Assembly (NCBI RefSeq): GCF_028389875.1
Contig: NC_084678.1
Span: forward strand, 12,120,899-12,184,898
Length of the DNA stretch: 64,000 nt
DNA from: Rhea pennata
Taxonomy: Eukaryota; Chordata; Aves; Rheiformes; Rheidae
Reading direction: 5' to 3'
This document shows, one piece after another, positions 24,801-39,800 of the stretch. Numbering within the stretch: the first letter of the stretch is position 1; each line of letters begins with the position of its first letter. The position numbers were made by a program, and so were the translations under genes. The notes below the pieces were generated by a model. The model had not been told where the DNA came from. It saw nothing but the letters and a program-made list of their open reading frames with translations, and did no database searches.

Positions 24801-27800
24801 AGAAGACTAGGCACAAAAGAAAATCCAGTGATCCCTTTTTAACACCTCTGGGAGCCCAAATGTCCACAGCAGATGATATCCAGCAGAAAGCTAGGGAAAG
24901 TAATTCATCCTATGTTTGGTCATTTTCACAAAAAAAAAAAAAATGTTGAAACCAGAAATTAGGGCCCTAACTATTTTAAACTCCTTTGTAAATCACTCCT
25001 GGTAAATTAAAAGCTGATCTGAGCTAGTTCTGCATACATTGATTGGACTACTGGTTTTGTAATATGGACTGAGAGCACAGCAAGGCATGACCGTGACAGC
25101 CAAGATTTAGGTTTAGACATAGATTGCAATAATTATATTATTTCTGTCTACAGAGGCCAAAGAAACCATAAAATTTTGGCTTTTGTACAAAGCGCAGTAG
25201 CACTATGTCAATCATTAATGCTCTACATTAAGCAAAGAACCAGGAACATCATAGGAATAATTTTCTAAGGTTGTGTTAAAAATCTGGTACTCCCAGCTAA
25301 TCCAGACCCCAGGGAAGTCAGTAAAAATATTTCCACTAATTTCAAAGCAGTCCACTTATGCCATGCAAGAATCTACTCACCTATGTATTTTTATGTTCTT
25401 GTTTTCCGAAGCAGTAAAAAAGCTCTTTTTCACAAGCAGAGTAAACATGAGATGAATAGATTCTGAGCTCAGGCTACTGAACTGAAAACTTCAGTAACCC
25501 CAACCTTCTCTCCGCAACGTTTGGATGATGCACTGGGAATATATTTTGAACACTTAAAAAGTAGATTTTTACATTTTCCTATTAACATTTTCACCTGATA
25601 TTTTTTTAATAACATATTTTAAGAATAGTTACTTATCGTAGTGATCACAAGTGGGATAATCACATTATTATCACACTGAAAAATTAAGAAAGCTACTTGT
25701 TTCTAATTTACAATGAAAGAAGAAAGCACCAAAAGGAATGTGCGCTAGGGTGTCTGTAACTTCTTTACTCCCCAAAAAGGCCAGAAGGGATTTGTAAAGG
25801 ACTTTAATCTCAAATAGATTAAAGGTCCTGAATTCCTGAGACTGAAAGATAAGTCAAAGGAAAATAGATTCCAAGAGACAACACCCCCTCGCTCGGCCTC
25901 CAAGCCCTGCGAGAGACGCAACTTCAGAGGCATCGGCACCATTGCCTGCAAAACCTGCCGGAGATCCAGGGGCCAAGGAAAAATCCGCCGTGCTCTGGCG
26001 TCGAGGGCCTGTCTGGCAGCTCTTGCTAGTCCACCTGTGCCCACCGGACACCAGCGACTGAAGAAATAACACAGGCAAGCTTAGCGAGCAGGAACGTCGT
26101 TATCTCCGTCTCCTCTGATCGTTGCAGGTCTACAGAAAATAAACGCTGCTTCTGGAGGGATCCCTGAGGGCTGGCTGGCTTGTCCAGCGAGCTCGTGGAT
26201 TTGAGCCTTCCTGGGCAAGCTACCTTTTCAGTGGCACCACTTGCACTCAGGAATGCAAAAATCTTACCTGAATTTTCATAGAAAAACTAGCTTTAATTCT
26301 CTCCATAACTGTCCCGAAAGGTTCAAGTCAAAACTATGCACTTCACCGAATCTTCTTTGCGTTTTCTCAGTGTAGAGCACGAGGTTTCTTAGAAACTGGC
26401 TGATTTGGGAGTACCAGCACAGCCGGTGAGCTGCGATCGGCTGCACTTGCGCAGGCTACTTTCCCAAGGAGAAGTCTGCTCCTGCCACTCCGGCTGCGCT
26501 CCTCTGCTGCCACCCTGGTGAAAGGGATTCAGCTGAAAAATAACTTCTCTGTCCGCAGATGAGTTCACACCCGCACCCTGGCGCAGCGCGCGGCCACGGG
26601 GCCCAGCAGAAGTAAGGGGGGCCCCTCCAGACGCAGAGGGAGGGATGGCAGGGCCAGCCCTGTGCTTTGGGTTTGCAATGTTTGTGAAACTGCACTGTAA
26701 ATTTTCAGGATGCCGATTATGAGACCCCTTGATGGGATTCTAATTAACAGTGATTAAGTGTTCCCTCTATAAATTGCATTTCTTTGTCTCTAAACTGATG
26801 GATAAAATCATGTCTCTTGCGAAATATAGGCCTTTTCTCCTTATGCTAGTGAGCTTCAAGAAGGAGGAAACCAATGAGGGGTAGGATCCAGCAGTCTCGG
26901 TAGCTGAAAAGGCCTACGGGCCCAGTGGGAATCCTGACTGAGCAAGAAGTGCAAGGTTAGTGCTTATATTTTTCGAAGGAAAAGAGGGAGTATAATAAAG
27001 ATTGCAATAATGTCATGCCAAGCCACACTTTGCTTAGGCATGTGTTTCCCTCCTCATTGTGCTTGACAGCAAGAGTTACAGGGGCAGTTGCAGTAAATTT
27101 ATAAAGGCAGGAATTTGGGAATGTGAAGTGCTGTGATTGGTTTTCATTTGCTTCATCCTCTTGACTAAAAGATTTACATGTGGACACCAGGGAGCTAGAG
27201 CAGCAGCAAAATAAATGCTTAAAGAAATAGTTAAAGAATATAAATTGGGAGTCCTATAAATGGTATAGAGCAAATGTCCTGGACTGTGCATAACTAAAGT
27301 GAAAACATTGTTTGTAATAGGAGTGCTAAAACAGTATTTGGAGGACTTTTTCACACTGGATATCTGCAGCTCTCAAACTGATCTAAAACCTACTGCAGGT
27401 TTTTGAGAAACCTAAGGAAAAATAAATGCATCCTTGATTTTGGGCTGTGAGATAAGCTTACTAGAAAAATACTCTTGTGGTTTTCAGCAGCACATCCCAT
27501 GGTCGGGAACTGCTGCCATCCTGCACTTCTTAATACACAAGCCCTGAGTAACATTATTATTAGTACCCCAGTAGCATCCACATTTAGCCGCGTGCTGTGC
27601 CTGCAGCTGCAGAGAGCATTTGATTCCTTGTGCCATGGCCTGATTTGGATCTGCGCTTGCCAAAGTGAACAGCTCCACACCTGGATCAGGAGCGACCTCA
27701 GTGCTGGGTCTTCTGCTGGAGCAGTTTGCCTGGAGCCCCTGTGCCAGCAAAGCGTTCCTCCAGCACCACGGCACAGCTGAGCGCCAACTTCCCGCGGCAC

Positions 27801-30800
27801 CGCAGAGATGCCGCTGCCCCCACTTGCCGGAGGCTGCTATGGGCAGAGGGAAACCCGCCTGCTTGCAGCCACTTGAGAGTCATCTGGGTTTGACTCACGA
27901 TGAAAGAGACCATGAATCAAGACTGGAAGCTCTGGTGGGCGGCTCAGATGTGGGCAAAGGCTCCCTCCTGCCGGGAAAACATGCTGCAAGAGCCAGGGTG
28001 GTCACTCGTTCAGCCACAGGCCACCGAGCTGGTCCATCGAAACCCTCACTGATAGCCTCCTTGGAAAGCCCTGTGCTCTGCCAGCACAGCGCCCAGCAGC
28101 AGGGCTCCAGCAAGGACTGGCAGTAACTCGCATGCCGAGCTTCAGTGCTGATGGACCCATTTTACAGCTGGGTAAAGGGAGGTAAAGGCGACAAGCTATT
28201 TGCTGCATGGTAAATCAGAGTGTGGCAAGGCTAAGCCCTGTCCTGTCTACTGTTGTAAATCAGGATGAATACATTAATTTCAAATGAGATCAAAACCAGG
28301 CTCCAAAAATGCTGATCCCCAGCCCCAAGAGTTTAGAAACGGGAATTTAAAATACTTTAGTGTTCACGGCTGCAAAGCGATCCAGCGTAAGCATTTTTGT
28401 TATGAAAGCAGAGAAAAAAAGCCCTCTGGAGTTAATATTCTTCCTTTAACCATCACTTCATTTTTTCAGCTTTCAGCGTGAAGGTGGTGTTGCCAGCAAG
28501 ACCACCTAGCCACAAACCCAGCAGGGAGCTTCCAAAATTCTTCTAAACACAGACTCCTTGTTATAAATTCAAAAGTGGTAATAGCAGCAGTGCATATCAC
28601 ATCTGTGCCAGGGTCCGGGCCTGGGAAGGAGAAGACTCCCTATTCCTGAACAGAGCTTGGAAAGATCCTTTCAGTCCACACATGTATCAGCATTAGCCAT
28701 TTCTTTGTCAACAAATCCCTTAATACGTACCCTTTCTATCATGTACAGATGTCCAAAAAATAATGGAATACTGTACTACAAGATTAAACACTTTAATGTC
28801 AGCATATGTGTTGCATGACTCCGAACAATGGTATCATTGTGCGTGTACAAACAGCGGCTTGAGGGAAGATGGGTTTAATTATCTCCGAAGCAGCAGCAAG
28901 TTCTTCCTGCATAAATTGAACTTCAGCTAGCAAGGCCTGCGCAGAGCGGAGATTAGTATTTTTTTTCTAACAAACTGCCTAGGCCCTTTCTGATGTTCTT
29001 CCAATGTTAGGTTTAGTGTCGTAATCACTTCAGGCAGGGCTTAAAAGAGCGACGCAGAGCCACCTGGTTTCCTGCAAGCGGGGCGGCAAAGGAGGGCGCT
29101 GGGCTGAGGCTGCTGGGACTCACCACATCCTGGTGTCCCATGTGCTCCCCAGGAGGCCCTGAATTTTAAATTCCTTAGGATGGCAGATGGCAAGGGGAAA
29201 TCGTGATGATCTGGAAGGCACGGACAGAGAGGCATGCAGGCTGCCTTGTGCGTTTGAAGCTGTTCTTCTATCGGAATTTCACTGTTGCTACTTTAAGGAA
29301 GTGCTGGATGGTTAAACAATTTCTCCTTAAAGAACATGCACGAAATATCTGCGCAGATTATGAACAGGTAATCCATTTCCCTTGCAGACCATGCCCTGAG
29401 CAGTATACATTTATGCTGCGGTTTCCCTGCTGCAATCAGAGCCAGACTAGATGAAAGGTACTGTGAAAAATTTACACGTGGGATTGCTCTGTGAACATGA
29501 AACTTGTATAATAGTAAACAGACTGAGCACGGTGCAAATCCTGATGCTGAGTTTGCAGTGTCTGCATGCGAATGTGGAGGAAAGCAAAGTTAAAGAAGCA
29601 GGGAAGAATTGTGTTTCTTCAGAATAGCTTATTCGCAACCTTAGCACCACACAGTGCTGCCATCAATCAGGAGCTACTGTAAAGCACGTAGTATTTCTGC
29701 AGGATTTGGGGTGTGAGGGAATGCAGGAAAGGCGGGAGGCCAGGGGAAAGAAAGTTAAATAAATGGGAGTAAAGATGTTCCTTGAGACAGCCACCCCCTA
29801 TTCCTACCCTCATCTTCCAAGAATCCAGGATCAGGACATTTCATTAGCAGAGCCTTCCTCATCCCCCTCTCAAATCTCTTTGCTTTTTTCTCCCCTTTAA
29901 CTGGGCGGCAGGGATCCAGGACAGCGCTGAATAGGGTATGCTGTCATTCTCCTCGCCTGGCACCAAGGAGATGGCTGTTTTCCGGTTACATAGATAGACA
30001 GACAGACAAGCTGGGGACTCTGTGGCGATGCTGCCACTGAGTCCACAGGAAGCTCAGTGCAAGGAAGTCACAGGGCTCTTCTCTGCACCTCCCAGCCAGC
30101 CAGCACTGGGGCCATCCTAAAACACCTCCAGTTCCTGCATAGTCACTGGGAGCAGCACTAGTTATCTGTGCTAGCCTGCGCCATCACCAGCCTGTTGTTC
30201 TTCTCTCTGTGCGCAAAAGAGCAGGGTGCACCTGGGCAGCAGCCCTGACCCGAGGTCTCTCCCGCTGCTTTTTACTTACAGTGTACTGCACAGGCCAGTC
30301 TAAACCCCCGCAAAGTTTCCTGCCTCCCAAAATCAACTTTAGCACTTCTCTGTACCCTTCTCTAGAAGTATCCTTGTAGCCAAACTGAAAAGTGAGCAAA
30401 ATAAGCAGCTGAACATCATTATTGTGGCTCTTTTCTCTTTGTTTGCATGGTAATGTGGGCATGCATGAATGCAGCCTAAGAGCAGAGGCATCTGTCTAAC
30501 GCGTCCCCTGAATCTTGAATACTCTGAATGCAGCTGTGGGAGGTATGTGGCAATGCAGGATTATATTTTTCATTTCCATCTTGGAAAGAGATGACTGCTA
30601 CATGACAGCTTGCTTTCTCTTACTTTTTGTAATTCAGGGTACAGCAAGGCTCGTTTCACAGTGCTAGGAAATTAGTGAGTTACACTCCTAGCTCCCATCT
30701 GATGAGGCTGACTTCACTGTGAAGCTGTGCCAGCGTTAGGTGTGAACTCAAACTTGCATGTTTTGCCAGTGCATCCAAGGGTCAAGGAGATAGTGGCAAC

Positions 30801-33800
30801 ACAAAGCTGGGAGGAGGAGGAGGAGGCGGAGGCGGAGGCACAGGAAAGGGTCAGGATGGTGGAGCTTGAGGAGGCTGCCGCAGCATGGAAAAGGGTCACA
30901 CAGGGAGATGTAAGCAGGAGGCGTATAGGAAGCACTTAGGAGAGGAAAGCAGAGTGATGGGTGTCTTAAGGGGCAGGAGGTTGCAGAGCACAAACAGGCA
31001 GAAAAGTTGGTGATAATATGGTTCACTAAGAAAAATAATCCACCAGTTGAGCCACCAGACAAATGGGGCTCAAGGTGCTTCCTGTAATGTGCTCTGAGAT
31101 TGGAGCCTCTCAAAAAATCACTGATGCAAAACTCAGCAGGCTGCTCTCCTTGCTTGTACACACAGCCTTGAGCAAACGGAAACAAACCTCCGGCCCAGGG
31201 AAGCCGAGACAAGCGGCGGAACAGAGCGCGTCAGAAATAACCTGTGTTCGGCCAGAGAAGAGAAGAGGCAGCACGTGAGAGTCTGCTGCCAGGAAACCTA
31301 AAATGGGCTATTTGGGATAAAATGAGAACTTTGCAATGGAAAGATGTTCTTCAGCTTTGGCCAAATTTCTGTTCAGGAAGAAGGGAATAAAGTTTTCCTA
31401 AAATGTTTTCAGTCAGCTCTAATCTAATCTCAGGTGAAGGAGTTTGGTAGTGACTGGTGTCCACGCAGGAGTGTACCAACTCTGCACGCCTCCCTGCTCT
31501 TCTGCAGCATGTCCGTTAACACCCCTACGAGCCTACGAGGGAAGCATGAGCATCTCTGTAGGCAGCTGGGAGCCTGCAGCACCGGCACCTTCATCTGCAT
31601 GCACATAGGGCATGCAAAGACTTAAAAAACACATGATGCAACAACTCTTTGATGCATTGACTTGATCATGAAGATATGCAACAGCATCAAATAATGCTCT
31701 TGCATTCCAGTAACTACAGCAGGGCAAACTAAGAAATCTTCAAATGTGTTTGATAAATTAGATATTGTTCATAACAGACAGCTTGAGCCAGTAATCCTGG
31801 GAAGGGCGCTGCCCAAGCCTCTCTGACGTGTTTATACAAAACAGACAATGTCTGAACATACCGCTAATGCTCTGAAGACAGCATTCATCCACCATTTGCA
31901 AGGCGAGACTCTTCAACCTCACTCTGGACCTGCCAGAGAGGATATTGCCTACTAACTCAGTTTCAATTTCTTCCAAATTTTGCTTCCAGATCATGAAAAA
32001 CTTTATAAAAAGCTTGCTCATAAACAGATGCTTTTCAAGCTTATATGCTGCTAATTATCTTTCCACTACATGTTTTTTTCAAGTTGCCTTCTGTTCTTTA
32101 TTACTACTGGTGTATTATTATACAGCATAAAGTTACTTAATGCAGCTAAATATTCAATGACATTTGCAAAACTGATACTAAAGGAAGGACTGGATTCTAG
32201 ACTGGTACAGCTGGTTTAAGGTATTTTAGAAGTAAATGAAATCAAATGAGAATTTATAATCCTTCCTGAGGTCTGGATTCCATCAGACTAAACTCATTAG
32301 GCATTAAGGTGCAGGTGCAGCTAAATAAAGGATTGTGTTCTGCTTTCCTTAATACCATAGATTCACAACTTGAGTTCAAAATAAAAGTCTTCTAAAAGCA
32401 CATGTATATATTACGCATCAACTGGCAACACCTGAGAGTGCCCAGCTGATGGTGTCTCCGAGTACCTTATTTTCGTCACTGGAACAGGCCCGTTCCTGCG
32501 CTGGCGGGGACTTGGTACACCAGTGGAGGAGCAAGTGCAAATTGGCCTCTTCATGCTCATGCATTTAATTTGCATTAGCCCCCTTTCATCTAAGAACAGC
32601 TGCCCAAATACATAATACAAATCTAATAAATCCCTCTTTAGTACCATATTGACACAACAATTCTAGCATCCCAAAACTATTCCAGCGTTTGCACCTCCAC
32701 CTGCACAGGGTCTCCAGGAGGAACACGGTGGGAGTCGCACGCACCAGGAATCAAGCCTCTTTTGTGGTTTACTGTGAAGAAAGGAAATAATCCCAGAACC
32801 TGTTTTCCAAGTTCAAAAATGTATAACTTGCTGGATTTCTCAGCTTAAATCCCAGATTCTGGTTGTGTTGAGAAAACAGTTCGTGGAATATTACAAAATA
32901 ACCAGAAGATATCAGACATGTGACCACCAGATAAGAAGCTTGGCCTTTGATTGCAGTCAGCCCCACCGAGATGTGGAAGGTGTGTGCAATCTGAGCCGTG
33001 CTGCGAAGCCACAATAAACTGGCTCTTTTGAGCTGGTGGATGCAATAATAAACACCTGCACCTTTCCAAGACAGGCTGGCTCAGGAAAACTAGTGCTGCT
33101 GCTGTGTTGGGGCCAACAAACAATTCAGGGGAGAGATCCATGTGCAGAGGCAGAAACGCTGCCCGGGCAGAGCTCTCGTCTCTGCTCTCACATCAATCGC
33201 GAACTTTTCAGGTGTCCAATCTGTGGGAGCTCCAGTGGTCCTAACACTGGTTTTTGAGCCAGGATTATTAGATAGAAATGTAGTGTGTGAAGGTATGGGA
33301 GGAAATATTTTGGAAAATAATGATTAGAAGCCTCAATTGCTGCCTAAAGAGATGCTTCACTATGGAAGTGGGGCTTCATGACCCGTTCCCTGTTTGTCTT
33401 TGAGATTATCAGGTTTTATTATGCATTGCCAAGATGATTCTGGTGAGATGGGGCACGGTAACGCACAATTCACGGTTTGGAAACCCGGGAACTAGGACCA
33501 CATCATTGCCCGAGTGTGACCTGATCCTTAACCCTACAGAGACATCTACTCTCTGTCTTTTTCCCATGATGGACCTTGTAGCATCTGCATACAACCTTAC
33601 TGCTTTCTAGGCAGGTTTTCTCTGGAAAACATTTATTTTAATTGAGAAATAGGCAGGGGACTGTTTACTATTTTAATAATTTTGTATATAGGCCTAAAGA
33701 TTGTGAATATTAAAAATCTGCAAGGTGATTACATCCATCTGCAATACTTCTGTCGGTAGACGTGAAGTCCTAGTGATCTAGAGTGATAGCAGGCATAAAC

Positions 33801-36800
33801 TATTATTTCAGAAACATCCTCAGGAGCTTACATTTATACATACATATACATATTTTTATATATATTTGTATGTTTAGGGGGTGTGTGCATGTGTCCCCTT
33901 TGCTCTTTAAAGGTTAGTGACCAATCCTTGAGGCATAAAAATCATCAGGTAGTTAGGAGAAGCTTTTACTAGCAGCTTAATTCCACCCACAATCTCTATT
34001 ACACCAGAGAAAACAGGGGGTTTTTTATAAGCCAGCACCAGGGTGACAGCAGCAGCACTCGCGCCGCATACCGCGCTGGGCTGGCTGCACGCGGCCACGC
34101 ACCGAGGCTCTCGCTGGGGCCTCCCGGCTCAGCCCCGCCAGCCGCAGGTTCTGCTTGGTCTCACGTTTTTGTCTCAGTTTTGTAATTGCGGCTCTGGGGT
34201 GTAAGTTCGGCTGCTGCGGTAGCGAGGAGCGCCGACCGCTCCTTGCCAGCCTGATCCCTTGCCCACCTATCGCCTGTCTGTCGCTGGACTCAGCGCGGGG
34301 AGGAAAACCTGTCAAGCTTTAGACACGCTGATTTACTACTTTTCCTCTATTCTGGAATATTTGCAGGGAAACGGCTCTCATCTGATGGTTCTGCATTGAG
34401 GAGCAAAATGAAAGCTACTGTTTTCTTTAAAAATATTTGGGGCTTTCTGAAGCATGTTTCTGCATCATTGTGGACTGTCAGGTATTTCGGCGCATTCCCT
34501 GTGCTAGGCTGTAATGTAGCATAACACTCAGAGACTTCTGCGGATGTAGAGTCTAATATTCTTGTAACGTGATTAAAATGCATGCTATGGAGTTGCAAGA
34601 TCTATTGTATTCAGAGGTCAAAGCTGTATTCACACCAGTGAGGGAAGTTTTACACCCCTGCTTCCGCCTTTCACCTGTCCCCAAAGACAAATGATTCATC
34701 ACAGAGAAGTCAGTGCTGAAATACCCTCATCTTCTCATTTGGTCCTGGCTTTAAAAGACTGGTTACTCTAAATTTTCTTTTTTTTTTTTTTTTGCGTTGA
34801 ACAAGATCTATGCAGAATGATTCTTTTTTTGCTCTTCTCTCTGCAGTTTATTACAAGTATATTTGGGTAATTAGGGGGCCCAGTAGTAATGTTGTTAAAA
34901 TACAAGTGGGCACATTTATTGTTTCCTCCAAAAGGAAACAACCAATCTCCAGCAGTTCTGGTTTTTCCCTCTCTCAACTAAACATTTACTGCTTTATGTA
35001 GCTAGCAGATTGTGAGGATAAAGTTACGTCTTTTTTTTTCTATTCTTTTGGTTAAAAAGGAAAAAAAATCCCCTCCTTCCTCTGAACAAATACTGGATTT
35101 TTTAAGGATATGGTCAGAAGGGGAAACTTAAACTCAGCATGATGTTTATAGTGCCACACAAGCTTCAGGAAAAGTGATGTGCAGCGCTCTTTATGAACAT
35201 CTAAAAAGTCCCCATGGGATTATAACTACTGCACAGTAATAAACAAATAAAAGTAGCAAGACTAAAACGTTCAGAATGTTTTGAGTGATAGAGACAATTA
35301 ATTTTAAACTTGAAAACCTGGAGAGAGCCAGGTTGCTGGCTTCTAGCAAGCAAGAAGAACAGATACTGTTAGCAACCAGTACCTGCTAGTGGCACATGGT
35401 TATCATTCATGGTGTTACATGTTCTTGGCAGATGTGAATAAATTCTGTTAAAAATTTGATATAAAATTATTCATACCATACCGAATTGTAAGCAACATAA
35501 TTCAGAATTTCTTACTAATTTGCAATCTTCCATTGAAACGATAAACCTGACCTTGCTTTTCTTTGGGGAGCCAAAGGGCTCAGTAGAGCCCGGGGGGGGT
35601 TGGGGTACCCAAGGAGCCGAGGGCTGCTACCAGCCCCGCTCCTAGCCCTTACTCAGCAGGAAACTTGTCTCTCCGTCGGAATTACAGCGCCCAACTACTG
35701 AAGCTGTATCATTTTATGAGCATTTTTTAGTAGTTCTCCCAGGGTTCTTCTGGTCTCTTTTAAAAAGTTTTACTGCCACCGTACTGTGGAAGTAACAACT
35801 GGTAAAACCTGAGGAGCTAGGCAGCTGCACGGGTGCCAGCAAAACCGAGGTGCCCCCAGGCAGGACTTGGCCCCGCGGGTGCAGCCCTGGTCAACCCTCG
35901 AGCCGAAGAAGCTGGGAAGGTGCCGTGCGGGGTCCTCGCAGGGCGTCCGCCGCAGCGAGGCCCCCGGGGCGGGCGGCCGCGGGCCGCAGGGGCTGCGCGG
36001 GGGTGCGGACGGCGGAGAGGAAGCTCCCTGCGCCTTTGCAAGAGCCTTAAACACGGCGCGCTGCAAGCGCATCAGCCTCACCCACGGGAAGTTGTTCTCC
36101 CATCCGAAGCAGTCTAAAAAGGCACTCGCTCTTTTTAATTATCATTTAGAGGGAAGCAGTGCCTCCCCCCCCTCGTTTTTTTTTTTTTTGAAGTAAGGTA
36201 GCTTTTAAGCGCTTGCCATGGAGATCTAAGTTAAAGGATTTTCTCTGCTACAAAGCTGCATAGTTTCCCAGGCCAGGTGGACCTGATAGCACCGGCTGCG
36301 TGCTGAAAAATCTCATCCCACCCTGGAGGCACTTTAGTTGTAAGCCTTTCCAGATACTGTCAAAGTGAACCTGAAAGGATGCTGGTGGTTGTTGTTTTAG
36401 GCCTTAACTCATTATGAGTTTGTGTGTCTAATTACAAAATAATCTTCTTTAAACTTCCAGGAATATTTGTAGTAGCTTTTAAATCAAGCAGAATTGGAAA
36501 TCTTCAAAATGTGGATACTGAAAATTTACAATTCTCTGACTTTAAGACAAGGCAGAATTTTTCCTCCTGTAAAATTTAATTCAATCTGACAACAAAAGAG
36601 TCTAACTTGGAAGCTATTGCAGAAAGATAAAGTTGATAAAGCATAGCACATGACCCCAGAGATGCAACAGAAACTCAATACTCTGTGGGTAACATTTTTT
36701 CCAGCAGTTTAGAAATAGTTTAAGGTAATTTAGGGGAAGACTTGAGTGACAAAGCCCATCACTTGAAGTGCCTTTCCTTCACTAGGCACTTTCTAAATTC

Positions 36801-39800
36801 TTCCTCTTTCATTTCTTTACTCTCAGGAGACTGTTAAATTCAGTGAACCCAAACACCACCCTGTTTGCTGGTAGAGGCCAACGCTGGCACAGACGGTGGC
36901 CACTGCACCTGCTCCCATAAAACGGGAGAACAGAGAGATAAAGCATAGCGCTCATGCACAGGAATCTACCCAAACACCAACAGTTCGTGTTTTGAATGTC
37001 TTCCAGAAATAAAAGGAAAAACACATGAGCAGACCGTGATTTCATCATCATCAGTTTAAAATAAATTTGATTAAAGAGAACTTTGGGTTTGTTTCATGTA
37101 CAAAGACAACACATACCACTAAAGACAGTATGATTATGCTTGAACCTTTTTAAGAAAGCAAATGATTTTATCTAGCTACTCCTATTGTTCTAAACACAAA
37201 TTCTCTTGTTGGCAGCTTTAATCAAAATCAGTTACTCTGATTTAATCTCTCTATATATACTTGCGGAGACTTTCTCAATTTTACCTTTTCTTGTGCTGAG
37301 TAACATCGCATTCATAGAATTTAGTCCACAATGATGAGAATAACAACCTTAAAAAAACCCTTTTGCTAATCTATCAGTAAATAACTAAAATTGTGAGGGT
37401 AGGGAGAAGCACCGAATTATTTAGATAGTTAGCAACAAAATTCACTGCAGAGTAGTTATTTGGGGCACAAGTAATACCACAGCACGTCTGATAGATTATT
37501 AAAAAAATCTTAAACGACAAGAAACATTAAGTAATAGCTAAACAAAGGATAAATTACTTCAAGCATTTGCTTTGATCATCAGTGGTTGTGCTGTTGTTCA
37601 ACATCCCCAATATTTCTCTACTTCTCTCACACATACGCACACAAGAATTAAATACAAAATGTCATGAAAATTCCTAAGTATCATTTAGTGTTGGCAGCCC
37701 TGCGCTGTAAAGCCATTTATATAAAACTGTGGTTGGCAGCTCTCACTCTTCCATGAGAACAAATTAACATTGGCATTCCAAACACAGGAAAGTAAGGAAA
37801 TTAGAAACACAGTTTATATTTGGCCAGCGCTTTGAAATACTGTACCATGCTACTGATGTCAATTAATGAAAAGCAGGATTTTGCGGAGAGGGTCTGGTTT
37901 TGAAACACATTAACACACGTTAAACATGTTTGCACAGGAACTGGATTGTAAGCATCTTGGTTGCAAAATAATAAAGCAATTACACTAAAACTTGTAGTCT
38001 CAAAGTTGCCATTAATTCAATCCACTCAATCTGGATCACTAAAGGATTTTCACTGCCTTCAACATGCAGTCGACACAAATGCTTACAGGAATGCGAATGG
38101 GCTAGAGCCCGCGGTCTGGCACCCAAGGCAACTCTTACGCTACCTACTGTTAAGTGAGGACTATGTATAAATAGTGGAATTACACGCTCTATGCCCACAT
38201 AAATTGGGTCCCAGCAGATGCTGTAGTTTTCTTCAGAAAAGTAAGGACTCCAGAAAGAGCTATTTGAATGACAATTGCTTCACACTGCCCACCCTGCAAT
38301 CTTACCCTTAGCAAAGATGCGTACTGACAAAATGTTAAACACTTATGGTTTTCACATGCACACCAAAAAAATGCGGATGGCAGTTTATCTCCTGGCACAC
38401 CTCCACCGACTTCAATGGCATTGCTCCAGCGTGGAATTTGGCCCCACCGGCTGCACAACACACTGTTTATTTGTACCGTGATTCGGATATTTTGATACCA
38501 GGAATCTTTCATCACTGAAGTTGCTCCATATGAAATATGTCTTGTATTAAGAAATATCAGTTTCACATTTTTGTCAAACACTATTTGTTAAATTCTGTTT
38601 GTTGCAAAGATGGGAATTCAGCTGTAGTTCAACAACATGGATTCAGCTAATAATGATAAGCAGTGACTAATAGGAGCTAGTTCATGTTTTGATTACTTGC
38701 AGTAAAGGAAACCTCCCTCAAAAACAATTTCAAGATTAGGGGAGAAAACTGTTTGAAGCTCTAGCAGGAAACTACTGCACGCTCATTATTTGAACACAGG
38801 GGCATTTCTCTGGCTCAATTCTGTTCTCAGTTGTGCTAGTGTAAATCTCGAGGGAGTTTATTGGAATTACTTTGGACATACAGTTGCATAAATGAGATAG
38901 GGCCAGCTTCAGTAGAACTATGACAATTTACACTAAACGAAGACGTAGCCAAGAATTTTCACTTGGGTTTCCATTTTTCAAACATATGCGTGTGCGTAAC
39001 TGTTTCCATGTCATTAGTCCTAGTGAGTAGTCCCTTTCACTACAGAAACTGTAGAATGACAGTCTTAATCCTGACACTAATTTGAACAGCTCGGTCATTT
39101 CTTTAGAAGTTCCTTCCCTTCAGAAAAGAAATACATATAAAAATAATATATAGAGATATGTATGTGTATTTATATATATAATTAATTCAAGGGAACATTT
39201 TGATGCAGGCCCCAAAGATGACTGTAAAGCTGGAAAGGACTTAAAATATCATGGTGTCTTAATGCTGTATATCAACAGGTAGTCTCTTTATCTGGCCTAT
39301 TATCAAAATTTCCTTACTTACGCTCTTGCTTAGATGACCTCATCCATCATCTCAACTTCTCACTGGTATTCATCAAGTTAGAACAATTTAGATGTGTAAA
39401 ACTAAATGTGTTATCATTTTAACCACAAATTAACAGTTTCTATATAAATATTAGCATTTCCTCACTTGGTCCAAGGATAGAAGCCATTATGGCACTAACA
39501 GTATATTTGATTTAAACTAATTAAAAACAGAGGGTCTTGCAATTTAATACATTGATTTTACCAGTGGGACTTAAATCTTTTATAATAAGTGTGCACAGCT
39601 GCACCACTAACCCACCACCACTTTTAAACCTAATCCCCGCATTCCTCCTGACAATAACATGACAGGATCCACACATCCCCGTATTAGTCTTAACCCCAGT
39701 GACACTGCCAGAATGTATTAAACTAAAGCATAGCAGTGTCCTATTTAAAAGGAGCCTGTCAACAGCTGTGACTAGGCTGTAATAGTTATAATCTTTTTTT

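Noticed and set aside
27665..28126. 153-codon open frame on the + strand in intron 1
   Set aside because: Moderately GC-rich region with competing frames on the other strand; no recognisable family and no splice or promoter context.
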